A stretch of 64,000 bases of DNA from Oleidesulfovibrio sp047973035. GTDB taxonomy: Bacteria; Desulfobacterota; Desulfovibrionia; Desulfovibrionales; Desulfovibrionaceae. Positions 50,601-57,200 of this stretch are shown here, one piece after another. Both the position numbers and the translations under genes were made by a program. The stretch lies in NCBI RefSeq assembly GCF_047973035.1, contig NZ_JBKEBF010000046.1, forward strand, positions 62,001-126,000, given 5' to 3'. The number at the start of each line of letters is the position of its first letter. Within the stretch, counting starts at the first letter, position 1. The notes under the pieces are model-generated. The model was not told the DNA's origin and made no database searches. It was given only the letters and a program-made list of their open reading frames with translations.

Positions 50601-51253
50601 TGAACAACTGGCTGCTGAGCTTTAGGCTTGTTCGCTTGTGCCGGAACAGTACGCGTTGCGGTTTGTACCTGCGAAGGTGTTTTCTGCTGCGGAGTCGTAT
50701 CTGCAGCCTGAGTACGGGGCGCGGGCTGCTGCGCCGCTGTGCTTTGTGATTTTGCCGTAGGCTTGACAGGCGGTTTGGCAGAAGTAGCGGCTGCTGTAGG
50801 GACAGGTTCTTTTTTTGCTGTGCCTGCAGGTCGCCATAGTGCACCGATAGGGTCGGAGAAAAAGTCTACGACAAGTTTGTTGCCTTGCTGCGGCAGTACA
50901 ATATAGCCGAAGGCGTCTGTGCGGGTGTCAATGGATATGGTGTTGCCGGAAGACGTCACGTTGCCCAGCAAGGAGGCTGTACCGGTTGCGGGACTTTCCG
51001 CGCTTTTTTGCACTTGCTCCGGTGCAGGCAGCAGTACGGTCAGACGGCGTTTTCCGGTACGCGATACGGAAGAAGGCCCCACAGGTCTGTCCAACTCGAT
51101 AACCAGTCGCTCTTTATCGGGATGGGAACCCCAATACCATGTGGCAGCATTGCCCTGAGAGGGCAGCAGAAAAAGGGCCAAAATAAAGGCCGAAAGAAAC
51201 CGGACTGTACCGGAAATTGTGCTGCTGCGGATCACACCCTTCTCTTTTGCCAT
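47687..51253 (-). CDS. very large exported TPR protein
   Basis: This 1188-residue protein starts MAKEKGVIRSS, with a signal peptide ending GNA at about residue 39. It continues with a short AMIN-like beta segment (WYWGSHPDKERLVIELDRPVG) and a Pro/Gln/Ala-rich low-complexity stretch from about 130 to 520. A long array of tetratricopeptide repeats runs from about 540 to the end (for example AIINNGEQKAALETLRELRRR, YYDQAYQIVDYIEKRWPRFY). This suggests a periplasmic scaffold for an envelope, secretion or cell-division machine, but no specific partner can be named. It is transcribed with the Memo gene. Confidence 0.8.
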   Translation of the reverse strand: MAKEKGVIRSSTISGTVRFLSAFILALFLLPSQGNAATWYWGSHPDKERLVIELDRPVGPSSVSRTGKRRLTVLLPAPEQVQKSAESPATGTASLLGNVTSSGNTISIDTRTDAFGYIVLPQQGNKLVVDFFSDPIGALWRPAGTAKKEPVPTAAATSAKPPVKPTAKSQSTAAQQPAPRTQAADTTPQQKTPSQVQTATRTVPAQANKPKAQQPVVQPPAATRTTPKVAEETLDDRPALQSAADNLIKAAQKFSGELAGQLSDQLNLAGSNSSSPMQMSGQNSGQNQLPATLQHESANSGADNSTVADAPKPFFSVPYTFRSRINTGGPEAWKPVPPKLTLPVEILPQAEIAQPRQAAQHSSNAVRGVIGPESTPYLDETGTAPAVKGTITDSAVPQATAEPVQQEPAQQMQQPEQAKPTVAAGSQPATGTVQDALRQKVQQSPDAAGHLADAGDSAAGAISGEERSAMPYPESPAPDLQAGNASAAAGSDIQVSPLELEKVSGTKEPKVEEEVVYVDEDGNPVEPPPTPAELLFRAKAAINNGEQKAALETLRELRRRNDLEPEQREEVLYLLSDVLYSIGKDDLLASYDEITSALTEAMNFNLKSARIPGALLRMGLVNLKIGNTREAEAYFNLLKREHPTDENIPLIYYYWGDHFFNNGQYQKAADQFQFVVQNHPDSRFVRESSVGLARALYRLGYYDQAYQIVDYIEKRWPRFYVEYPPFLNMMGDVAYRMKEYEKARVHYWTYYNIDPDGDEADLILARLGDIYLQQDKKDAAREVYEEAARKFPERDGGLIALMRLAEEGIYDTPSIGDMFTVFDRPFSLRPRDIYQKIINEHPQSELAPLAQVKLAMWYLWNRQYPEAMTTATEFATKFPGGELMPRAREVAMKAFNMLVADNIEQSNYARIMQVWDQYPIVRGQEGELTPESRIALGMSMEQRNEPAKALEVIDPFFRGLKVPKYSEMALKLALSIYLKHEDWDKIKDLARRIELWDLSPDAQRQLDYASALALENTGNSEQAVALWKRLNVDEDVPQSEEAYTLYFLARDAEQRRDLPEAYRQAQGALRNFTEMAEKNPEQADNAKIKDLLGMLMDITESSGRAQEALDWGRQYAEYVTPGDVDYPALRYRLARLYKKTADVEQWRTILTELRDKNPQSLYGRMAASELRSHELSQDAAQFSPTGRL

Positions 51254-51510
51254 ATTCCATAACCGGCGGAACATGTCCGGCGGTAGCGTGTGGTGCTGTG
51301 GTGTCAGCGGAAAACAAGTATTGCAACGAGACAGCGGAGCGTAAGCTGCCGTGTCCTAATGTGAAGGTGCAAAAGCCGTGCAATTGACAGTTGCGGCCTA
51401 CTTATTCCTTATCGTAAGCATTTCCCGCCTGCTGTGTATACAGCGCCGGACGGCAGGAACTGCTTTTGATTGTACACTGTTGCATAATCTGTATCGGCAG
51501 AGTTGCCGGA

Positions 51511-52536
51511 TTACTTATCCATCTGACGTTTTTTTAGCTTTTCGATCAGCGTGGTACGTTTTACCCCCAGAATTTCTGCGGCCTGATTTTTGACGCCATC
51601 CGCCTGATCCAAAGCTTCCAGCAGCAGTCGCTCTTCTATGGTGTCCAGAAATTGCTTCAGGTCCATATCGCGCTTTTGCATATCTTCGATTTTCGGCCAT
51701 GCAAAGCCCATCGGAACAGCCGCAGGTTCCGGCATGACAATTTCCGGCAGGTCTGTAATATCGCCTACTTCATCGAGAATCTTTTGAGGCAGGTCATACG
51801 GCTGGATGCAGTCGTCATCACATAGAATGCTGAGGCGCTCCATGAAGTTTTCCAGCTCACGCACGTTGCCGGGCCATGGATAGGCCGCAAAAATACGCCG
51901 GATGGTCTCATCCAGCTTCAGTGTAGGCCGCTCTTTACTTTTGCAGAATTTGACCAAGAAGTGTTCTGCCAGTAGCAGAATGTCCGCACCGCGGTCGCGC
52001 AGAGGCGGCAGGTGCAGCGGAATCACATTCAGACGGTAATACAGGTCTTCACGGAAGCGGCCTGCCCGCACTTCTTCTTCCAGATTGCGGTTGGTGGCTG
52101 CAATGATGCGCACATCCACTTTGCGGATGGAAGTGCCGCCGACACGCTCGATCTCTTTTTCCTGCAGCACACGGAGAATTTTGACCTGAAGCGTCAGGTC
52201 CATTTCACCAATTTCATCCAGAAAAATTGTGCCGCCGTCAGCTACTTCAAAGCGGCCTGGGCGGGTACGGATGGCGTGAGTGAAAGCACCTTTTTCATGG
52301 CCGAACAGTTCGGATTCAAGCAGCTCTCTGGGAATGGCACCGCAGTTGATGGGAACGAAGGGCTTATCTGCGCGCTGGCTGTTCATGTGCAGCGCACGGA
52401 CAAGGAGCTCCTTGCCGGTGCCGGATTCGCCGGTTACCAGCACGGTGCTGTCAGTGGGGGCCACTTTTGCCAGTATACGAAAAACATCTCTCAGCGATGA
52501 GCTTTGGCCGATAATGCCGCCGGTGTTAAGCTCCAT
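51511..52536 (-). CDS. receiver-less sigma54 activator with GAFTHA loop
   Basis: This 341-residue bacterial enhancer-binding protein starts at 52536 after GGAGG (a longer frame reaches 52623). The AAA+ domain has GESGTGKE (Walker A) and GGTIFLDEIGE (Walker B). The sigma54 contact loop reads GAFTHA (residues 83-88) instead of GAFTGA. The Fis-type helix-turn-helix is at the C-terminus (NQAAEILGVKRTTLIEKL). There is no N-terminal receiver or GAF domain. Its neighbour is a flagellar rod-like gene, so a flagellar regulator (FleQ/FlbD-like) is plausible. Confidence 0.82.
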   Translation of the reverse strand: MELNTGGIIGQSSSLRDVFRILAKVAPTDSTVLVTGESGTGKELLVRALHMNSQRADKPFVPINCGAIPRELLESELFGHEKGAFTHAIRTRPGRFEVADGGTIFLDEIGEMDLTLQVKILRVLQEKEIERVGGTSIRKVDVRIIAATNRNLEEEVRAGRFREDLYYRLNVIPLHLPPLRDRGADILLLAEHFLVKFCKSKERPTLKLDETIRRIFAAYPWPGNVRELENFMERLSILCDDDCIQPYDLPQKILDEVGDITDLPEIVMPEPAAVPMGFAWPKIEDMQKRDMDLKQFLDTIEERLLLEALDQADGVKNQAAEILGVKRTTLIEKLKKRQMDK

Positions 52537-52591
52537 TGAGCCTCCGAACCCGCGTGGTTGCAGCGGGGAAGTAGAATCACAAGTATCACCT

Positions 52592-52619
52592 CTTTGCGTG
52601 TCAAAAACATGACGCAAAG
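52592..52619 (-). promoter_or_regulatory. inverted repeat upstream of the sigma54 activator
   Basis: CTTTGCGTGTCA and TGACGCAAAG face each other 56-83 bp before the start codon. The symmetry and position suggest an operator, perhaps for autoregulation. This is inference from symmetry alone. Confidence 0.3.
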
Positions 52620-52679
52620 TCAACTCAAATCTGAAAAAATCATGGAAATCTGGGGAGCAAGAAACATCTCTGGCTGTGG

Positions 52680-53057
52680 TCAGATCATTTCATCTATGAA
52701 CGTGCCTATCATTTCGTCCTGAGCGCGGATCGCTGCCGCATTGGCTTCATACGCGCGCTGGTTTTCAATCATGTTTACAGTTTCACGGGCGATGTCTGTT
52801 TCGCTGGCGTTTCTCAACTCGTCCGCGTGCTGCATGTCTGCTGTCTGAATGCGCTCCTGTTGCAGCCGCCGCATGGCCTCAGACTCTTGCTGGCGCCTGA
52901 TATCGGCAACACGGACTCCTTCGCCCTCGGGTCCTGTTTCCAGAACGGTCCTGCTGGGTTGAAAATTGTCCGTATTAACGTTGGCAATATTGTTTGCCGT
53001 CACTGCCTGCCGGACAGAAAAGGCATTCAGTGCCTGGAGGTTGCTTTCAATACGCAT
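52680..53057 (-). CDS. flagellar basal-body rod-like protein
   Basis: This 125-residue protein starts at 53057 after GGAGG. Its N-terminus SNLQALNAFSVRQAVTANNIANVNTDNF matches the flagellar rod N-terminal motif (ANNIAN), and its C-terminus ETVNMIENQRAYEANAAAIRAQDEM matches the rod C-terminal helix. It resembles FlgC/FlgB-type proteins but is shorter and stands outside any flagellar cluster. A structural or assembly role in the rod is inferred. Confidence 0.8.
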   Translation of the reverse strand: MRIESNLQALNAFSVRQAVTANNIANVNTDNFQPSRTVLETGPEGEGVRVADIRRQQESEAMRRLQQERIQTADMQHADELRNASETDIARETVNMIENQRAYEANAAAIRAQDEMIGTFIDEMI

Positions 53058-53079
53058 GGTTCGGGCCTCCTCTGCACAG

Positions 53080-53108
53080 AGTATAGCCATGGCTTTGCAG
53101 TTTGTCGA
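53080..53108 (-). promoter_or_regulatory. sigma70-type promoter of the rod-like gene
   Basis: On the minus strand TCGACA and TATACT are 17 bp apart (five of six matches in each box), 24-52 bp before the start codon. Confidence 0.55.
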
Positions 53109-53178
53109 TGTACCTTATGCAGCATGTTGATTATAAAAGAAGTGTTCGTCCGCAACGTTGTTGCGTTTTGTAATGTAT

Positions 53179-53208
53179 AAAAAAACGCGGGCTAAACAGC
53201 CCGCGTTT
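53179..53208 (-). terminator. terminator of folE2
   Basis: A stem AAACGCGGGCT / AGCCCGCGTTT with a 4-base loop, followed by a T-run on the minus strand, 26 bp after the folE2 stop. Confidence 0.92.
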
Positions 53209-53234
53209 GATGCCAGCAAAAACGCGGCAGCCTT

Positions 53235-54005
53235 TTACAGATGCTTTTCAATGCGTGCAAAGGCGCTGTGATTATGAATGGATTCTATGCTTTCAACTTC
53301 AACGCGGAACCACGATACGCTGGGATGCTCTTCGAGTTGATGCGCTGCATTGCGGACGACATCTTCAACAAATGTCGGGTTGGCAAAGGCATCTTCGGTA
53401 ACGAATTTTTCATCTTCTCTTTTAAGCAATGTATATACGGGCGATGATGCCGAACGTTCTGCAAGCTCGATGAATTCTTCCAGCCAGCAGAATTCTTTCA
53501 TCCGTAAAGATATGCGTACCATAGCCCGCTGACTGTGTGCGCCTTCGTCACTGATGGCTTTGGAACAGGGGCACACAGTCATTACAGGCACTTCCACATC
53601 AAGCAGCATGGAAGGTTTCCCGTCTGCCAGTTCGCCTGTCAGGCAGCACTGGTAGCTGACAAGTCCCGGGCATCCAGTCGCGGGAGCTTTTTTTGCGATG
53701 AAGTAGGGAAAACGGAAATGCACGTATGCTTTTCTGGCGTGCAGGCGTTCTTTCACATCTTCAAGCAGCCCTTTCATGGTGCGGTAATCAAGGTGTTCGT
53801 CCCAGTGTGCAAGCGCTTCGACAAAGCGGCTCATGTGCGTGCCTTTGAACTCGGCGGGCAGCTCTACACCGATATCCACCACGGCTACGGTATGCTGATG
53901 CCCGTTGGCTCTGTCACTGACGACAATGGGCAGGCGCAGTTCTTTAACGCCTACCGTGTCGATGGAAAGAGGGACTTGAGAAGGGCTGTTTTGTACGTCT
54001 TCCAT
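53235..54005 (-). CDS. folE2: GTP cyclohydrolase IB
   Basis: This 256-residue enzyme starts at ATG 54005; a TTG nine codons earlier is possible. The FolE2 signatures CPCSKAISDEGAHSQRA (metal ligand Cys) and the C-terminal HNHSAF are present. It converts GTP to dihydroneopterin triphosphate, for folate or for 7-deazaguanosine tRNA nucleosides. The type IB enzyme is used by bacteria in place of zinc-dependent FolE. It is a monocistronic minus-strand gene. Confidence 0.93.
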   Translation of the reverse strand: MEDVQNSPSQVPLSIDTVGVKELRLPIVVSDRANGHQHTVAVVDIGVELPAEFKGTHMSRFVEALAHWDEHLDYRTMKGLLEDVKERLHARKAYVHFRFPYFIAKKAPATGCPGLVSYQCCLTGELADGKPSMLLDVEVPVMTVCPCSKAISDEGAHSQRAMVRISLRMKEFCWLEEFIELAERSASSPVYTLLKREDEKFVTEDAFANPTFVEDVVRNAAHQLEEHPSVSWFRVEVESIESIHNHSAFARIEKHL

Positions 54006-54118
54006 TGTTCTTTTCAGGTTCCTGTCGGACAAGTTTACGTGCCGTAAAAGTTAATAAATGAAGACAGCCGCCAGATGCGGTTTTTAAAAAAAAGCGTGTT
54101 GAGTGCAGGCGGTAAGGA

Positions 54119-54538
54119 TCAAGCCAGATCCTGTCCTGTTGTGGTCAGGCTCAGTTTGCCGTGCTTGACGCCGCGTGTCGACGTAAGCCGCTGGGCAAGG
54201 CTGCGCACACGCTCGGCAGCACCTTTAAGTACCAGCACCTCCAGACAGTTGTCGTGATCCAGATGTACATGAAGCGTAGTTATGATCAGGTCATGCTCGT
54301 CGTGCTGGATTTCTGTGAGCTTTTGCTGGAGATCACTTTTATGGTGATCGAACACCAGAGTCAGCGTTCCAGCAATATCGCGGCCGGTATCTTCCCATTC
54401 CTGCTGGACAAGGGTGTTGCGGATCAGGTCGCGTATGGCTTCTGAGCGGGTCTGGTAGCAGCGTTCGTCACAAAGGGCGTCGAACTTTTCCAACAGGTCG
54501 GAATCAAGGGAAACGCCGAATCTGATTGTCTGGCCCAT
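54119..54538 (-). CDS. nikR: nickel-responsive regulator NikR
   Basis: This 139-residue protein has an N-terminal ribbon-helix-helix (TIRFGVSLDSDLLEKFDAL) and a C-terminal ACT-like domain. The square-planar nickel site is conserved: His79, His90, His92 and Cys98, with the same spacing as E. coli His76/87/89 and Cys95. NikR represses nickel uptake genes when nickel is plentiful. No nik operon is adjacent. The His-rich permease at 28 kb is a possible part of nickel homeostasis. Confidence 0.94.
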   Translation of the reverse strand: MGQTIRFGVSLDSDLLEKFDALCDERCYQTRSEAIRDLIRNTLVQQEWEDTGRDIAGTLTLVFDHHKSDLQQKLTEIQHDEHDLIITTLHVHLDHDNCLEVLVLKGAAERVRSLAQRLTSTRGVKHGKLSLTTTGQDLA

Positions 54539-54616
54539 AGGGGGTGCTCCTCGTGTGGTGCGTCCGTCTGATGATGCCTTTGTCTGCGTTGCGGCGGAAA
54601 AGGCAGTCTGCTTTTG

Positions 54617-55318
54617 TTAGTCGCGCACTGCGCCGCGGGTCAGCTCCCACAGGCGGACAGGTACGGGACATTTTTGCTCATATAATGCGGGGGTGGGGCG
54701 GTCTGCCAGCAGGCGCGACTGCCATCCGCGTTTTTGCAGAGCATTCTGGAAAAACTTGTACACGGTTCGGCCCGGTTCTGCCACCCACGCCCGTCCATTC
54801 GGAGCAAGAGCATATTCTATGCAGTTAAGCACCGGCTCGACAAAGCGTTTTTCGTACATAATATCGCCGCCCCACACCATATCCATACTGTGCTTTTGTA
54901 TCGCAGGGGTACGCCAGTCCATGATGGTCCACAGGGGTGTGCTTCGGGGATCTATGCCGTTCAGGGTGGTGTTGCGCAGTGCAAAGTGCAGTGCCATGGG
55001 TTCATAGTCCATTCCGACTACCCTGGCCCCGATCCATGCCCCGACAAGCGCTGTCAGGCCGAGACCGCACCCCAGATCAAGGCAGGTCTTGCCTGCAAGT
55101 CTTTTCCGGTCAGCATGAATCTGCTCTGCCAGCGCAATGCTGGAGGGCCATAACTCAGTCCAGTAAGGCAGGCGTTCATCGCCGTCCAGATCGTCGTCTG
55201 TCATTGCCTGCCAGAGAGTTTCAAGATCGGCTGCCCGCTCCAGTGTCCATGTGCGGCCGCATACGGTAACGCTGACACTAGGGGTATAGCCTGAAAGTTG
55301 TGTAGTGGGTGTTTTCAT
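54617..55318 (-). CDS. METTL21/ETFB-type protein methyltransferase-like
   Basis: This 233-residue SAM-dependent methyltransferase shows LPYWTELWPSSIALAEQI, DLGCGLGLTALVGAWIGARV and WGGDIMYEKRFVEPV, the pattern of seven-beta-strand protein lysine or nicotinamide-type methyltransferases (METTL20/21-like, PrmA-related). The substrate cannot be told from sequence. It lies 78 bp upstream of nikR on the same strand. Confidence 0.75.
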   Translation of the reverse strand: MKTPTTQLSGYTPSVSVTVCGRTWTLERAADLETLWQAMTDDDLDGDERLPYWTELWPSSIALAEQIHADRKRLAGKTCLDLGCGLGLTALVGAWIGARVVGMDYEPMALHFALRNTTLNGIDPRSTPLWTIMDWRTPAIQKHSMDMVWGGDIMYEKRFVEPVLNCIEYALAPNGRAWVAEPGRTVYKFFQNALQKRGWQSRLLADRPTPALYEQKCPVPVRLWELTRGAVRD

Positions 55319-55447
55319 GGTCCTCCGCAGGCACGGATTGTTACCTTATGCACCGCTTTGAGTCCAGTGACACAGCTGACTTCCGTGTATGAAAAATGAG
55401 TGTCTGCACAGGCCATGCGACAGACAGCGGAAGATGTGCCATTGGAA

Positions 55448-55476
55448 TTGACCGTGCAGAAAGCTGCCGGTACTAT
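55448..55476 (+). promoter_or_regulatory. sigma70-type promoter of bioY-ecfA
   Basis: TTGACC and TACTAT are 17 bp apart, about 50 bp before bioY. No clear BirA-type palindrome is visible around it. Confidence 0.55.
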
Positions 55477-55525
55477 ATACGGATATACCAGTGCGCCATG
55501 ATGCCATTTTTTCCGGAGACCATGC

Positions 55526-56068
55526 ATGATTGAATCACCTCTTTCTTCGTTGCACCGTACAGTGTGGCTTGCCCTGCTTGCAGCGCTTATTGCAGCAGGA
55601 GCCTTTATCTATGTGCCTGTAGGGCCGGTGCCTATGACGCTTCAGATATACTTTGTTCTGCTGGCGGGGCTTATACTGGGGCCGGTTTATGGCGGGCTTG
55701 CCGTATTGCTGTATATTCTGGCAGGTGCAGTTGGCCTGCCTGTTTTTTCGGGTGGACGTGCGGGGTTTGCGCATTTACTGGGACCCACAGGCGGATTTCT
55801 GTTAGGCTTTGTGCTTTCCGCAATTATCTGTGGTGTTGCAGGTGCCGGACGCAACTTGCCGATACCTGTACTTTTGCTGTGTGTACTTGCAGCGTTAGGA
55901 GTTACCTATGTGCTGGGTACGCTGCGTCTTGCTTCCATGCTTGATATGGAAATGTCTGCCGCAGCTTCTGCGGCGGTTGCTCCTTTTATAGCCGGCGACC
56001 TTGTAAAAGCCGTTGCGGCCGCAGTTTCTTACAGGTTTCTTCTCGCCCGCAGGTTGTTACCTCAGTGA
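55526..56068 (+). CDS. bioY: biotin-specific S component BioY
   Basis: This 180-residue membrane protein has about six helices and the BioY signatures FIYVPVGPVPMTLQIYFVLL and GGRAGFAHLLGPTGGFLLGF. It starts after CCGGAG. BioY captures biotin and in ECF transporters is energised by EcfA ATPases and an EcfT subunit. It overlaps the ATPase gene but no T component follows. Confidence 0.94.
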   Translation: MIESPLSSLHRTVWLALLAALIAAGAFIYVPVGPVPMTLQIYFVLLAGLILGPVYGGLAVLLYILAGAVGLPVFSGGRAGFAHLLGPTGGFLLGFVLSAIICGVAGAGRNLPIPVLLLCVLAALGVTYVLGTLRLASMLDMEMSAAASAAVAPFIAGDLVKAVAAAVSYRFLLARRLLPQ

Positions 56069-56796
56069 TTACTATTTCATCTGTTTCATTCACCTACCCC
56101 GGAGCTGCTGAAGCTGTTCTGCGGGATGTAACGTTGCGTGTCGAGCGGGGGACGCTTCTGTGCCTTTGCGGTGCCAACGGCAGTGGTAAGTCTACCTTGT
56201 TGTCATTGCTGGCAGGCTTGTTTGCTCCCTCGGGCGGATCTCTTAGTGTAGGTTCCGTTCAGGGGAAAGGGCAGGAACGGGAGCTGCGCAGGCAGGCTGC
56301 CTTAATGCTTCAGGATGCGGATTTACAGATTATCGGCTCCACTGTGGAAGAAGACCTGATGCTTACCGCAGGACATGGAGAAGAAGCTTATACGCGTGCC
56401 TATGCAATGGCTCAGCGGTTTGATCTGGCAAAACACTGGCAGAGTCCTGTGCAGATTTTATCATATGGACAGAAAAGGAAGTTGTGTCTTGCGGCGGCGA
56501 CATTGCGCGAGCCGCAGTTGCTGTTGCTGGATGAGCCCTTTAGCGGGCTGGATTATCCGGCCATGATGGAATTGCGCGAAGTTTTGCGTGCCAATGCACG
56601 TGCCGGACTTACGCAGATTGTATCTGTTCATGATGTGGAACCGGTTATCGATCTGGCCACTGCCGGAGCAGTGCTGCACAAAGGCGGGCTTGCGGTTTCC
56701 GGTGAACCGGCACGGATTCTTGAACGAGCTCATGAGTTCGGCTTGCGGGTTCCGTGTTCATGGAGGCACGGGCACGGCATACAGCCTTGGGAATAG
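56065..56796 (+). CDS. ECF transporter ATPase (BioM/EcfA-like)
   Basis: This 243-residue ABC ATPase has a GTG start overlapping the bioY stop (GTGA). It has Walker A GANGSGKST, a signature loop LSYGQKRKL and Walker B LLLLDEPFSGLD, with an ECF-type QDADLQIIGSTVEEDL segment. The coupling with bioY marks it as the biotin transporter ATPase (BioM). The T subunit is probably the orphan EcfT at 29.2 kb. Confidence 0.9.
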   Translation: MITISSVSFTYPGAAEAVLRDVTLRVERGTLLCLCGANGSGKSTLLSLLAGLFAPSGGSLSVGSVQGKGQERELRRQAALMLQDADLQIIGSTVEEDLMLTAGHGEEAYTRAYAMAQRFDLAKHWQSPVQILSYGQKRKLCLAAATLREPQLLLLDEPFSGLDYPAMMELREVLRANARAGLTQIVSVHDVEPVIDLATAGAVLHKGGLAVSGEPARILERAHEFGLRVPCSWRHGHGIQPWE

Positions 56797-56802
56797 AACT
56801 TA

Positions 56803-56836
56803 AAAACGCCCGCTTCAGATGAAGCGGGCGTTTTTT
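56803..56836 (+). terminator. terminator of bioY-ecfA
   Basis: A 14-bp stem AAAACGCCCGCTTC / GAAGCGGGCGTTTT with loop AGAT, then T. It reads well in both directions, so it also backs up the sRNA terminator on the opposite strand. Confidence 0.92.
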
Positions 56837-56841
56837 ACGCC

Positions 56842-57030
56842 AAAAAAAGTGGCCTCCGCGGGTTGGGGGGGGGAAATCCGCGGAGGCCTGGAAAGGTCTG
56901 AATTGTTGCCTGTTCATCCGGCTCTGATATTGGGGGGGGGAATCAGAGGGATTTGGCATTCAGATCCCGGGGAAACTACGGCCGGCGTTGGGGGGGTGAA
57001 CGCCTTTTGCTGGCAACCGACCGCGTTTCA
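56842..57030 (-). ncRNA. candidate small RNA with three C-tract stem-loops
   Basis: The minus-strand transcript of about 189 nt has three hairpins. HP1 is 56984-57004 (stem GGCGTT/AACGCC, seven C in the loop). HP2 is 56922-56948 (stem CTCTGAT/ATCAGAG, nine C). HP3 is 56851-56888 (11-bp stem, nine C). In each loop the C-run is followed by AA. HP3 is followed by AC and seven T, so it is also a Rho-independent terminator. A promoter ends about 12 bp upstream. No protein frame fits. The exposed C-runs could pair with G-rich ribosome binding sites. I do not recognise the family. Confidence 0.7.
56851..56888 (-). terminator. terminator hairpin of the candidate sRNA
   Basis: GGCCTCCGCGG pairs with CCGCGGAGGCC around a 16-base loop carrying nine C. 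On the minus strand AC and seven T follow (56842-56848). Confidence 0.8.
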
Positions 57031-57033
57031 ATA

Positions 57034-57062
57034 ATGATAGAGCAAAGTGTGTGCCGACTCAA
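57034..57062 (-). promoter_or_regulatory. overlapping sigma54 and sigma70-like promoter of the sRNA
   Basis: On the minus strand GGCACACACTTTGCT (57041-57055) has the sigma54 GG and GC dinucleotides with exactly 10 bp between them, and CAC and TTGC flanks like the consensus GGCAC-N5-TTGC. The same stretch also reads as TTGAGT-N17-TATCAT (57057-57062, 57034-57039), a sigma70-like promoter. Both predict a start near 57029. Confidence 0.6.
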
Positions 57063-57094
57063 CCTGCTTTGTGAACAGAACGCATATCTCTTGT

Positions 57095-57114
57095 CCCCCT
57101 AGGAGTAGAGGGGG
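57095..57114 (-). repeat. small inverted repeat between activator sites and promoter
   Basis: CCCCCT and AGGGGG face each other over an 8-base loop, 40 bp upstream of the sRNA promoter. Its role is unknown. It could be a bending or protein-binding element. Confidence 0.3.
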
Positions 57115-57152
57115 TGTTATGTTTAAAACAACATACGCGCGTACTTTTGTGT

Positions 57153-57200
57153 GTGCACTTCTGCACGTTCAAAGTCGCACACGTGTGCATTTTTGCACAC
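57153..57200 (-). promoter_or_regulatory. tandem activator sites GTGCA-N4-TGCAC
   Basis: GTGCACTTCTGCAC (57153-57166) and GTGCATTTTTGCAC (57185-57198, extendable to 7-bp arms at 57183-57200) are perfect inverted repeats of identical geometry, centred 32 bp or three helical turns apart. They begin directly after the stop codon of the response regulator and lie 123-171 bp before the predicted sRNA start, the usual distance of NtrC-type enhancer sites. Confidence 0.6.

Noticed and set aside
55319..55525. BirA operator before bioY
   Set aside because: No convincing palindrome with the expected half-sites; only a single weak half-like stretch near 55339.
56851..57004. Plus-strand reading as a CsrB-like RNA with G-run/GGA loops
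   Set aside because: On the plus strand there is no promoter (only the ecfA terminator precedes it) and the T-run lies at the other end; the minus strand has both promoter and terminator.
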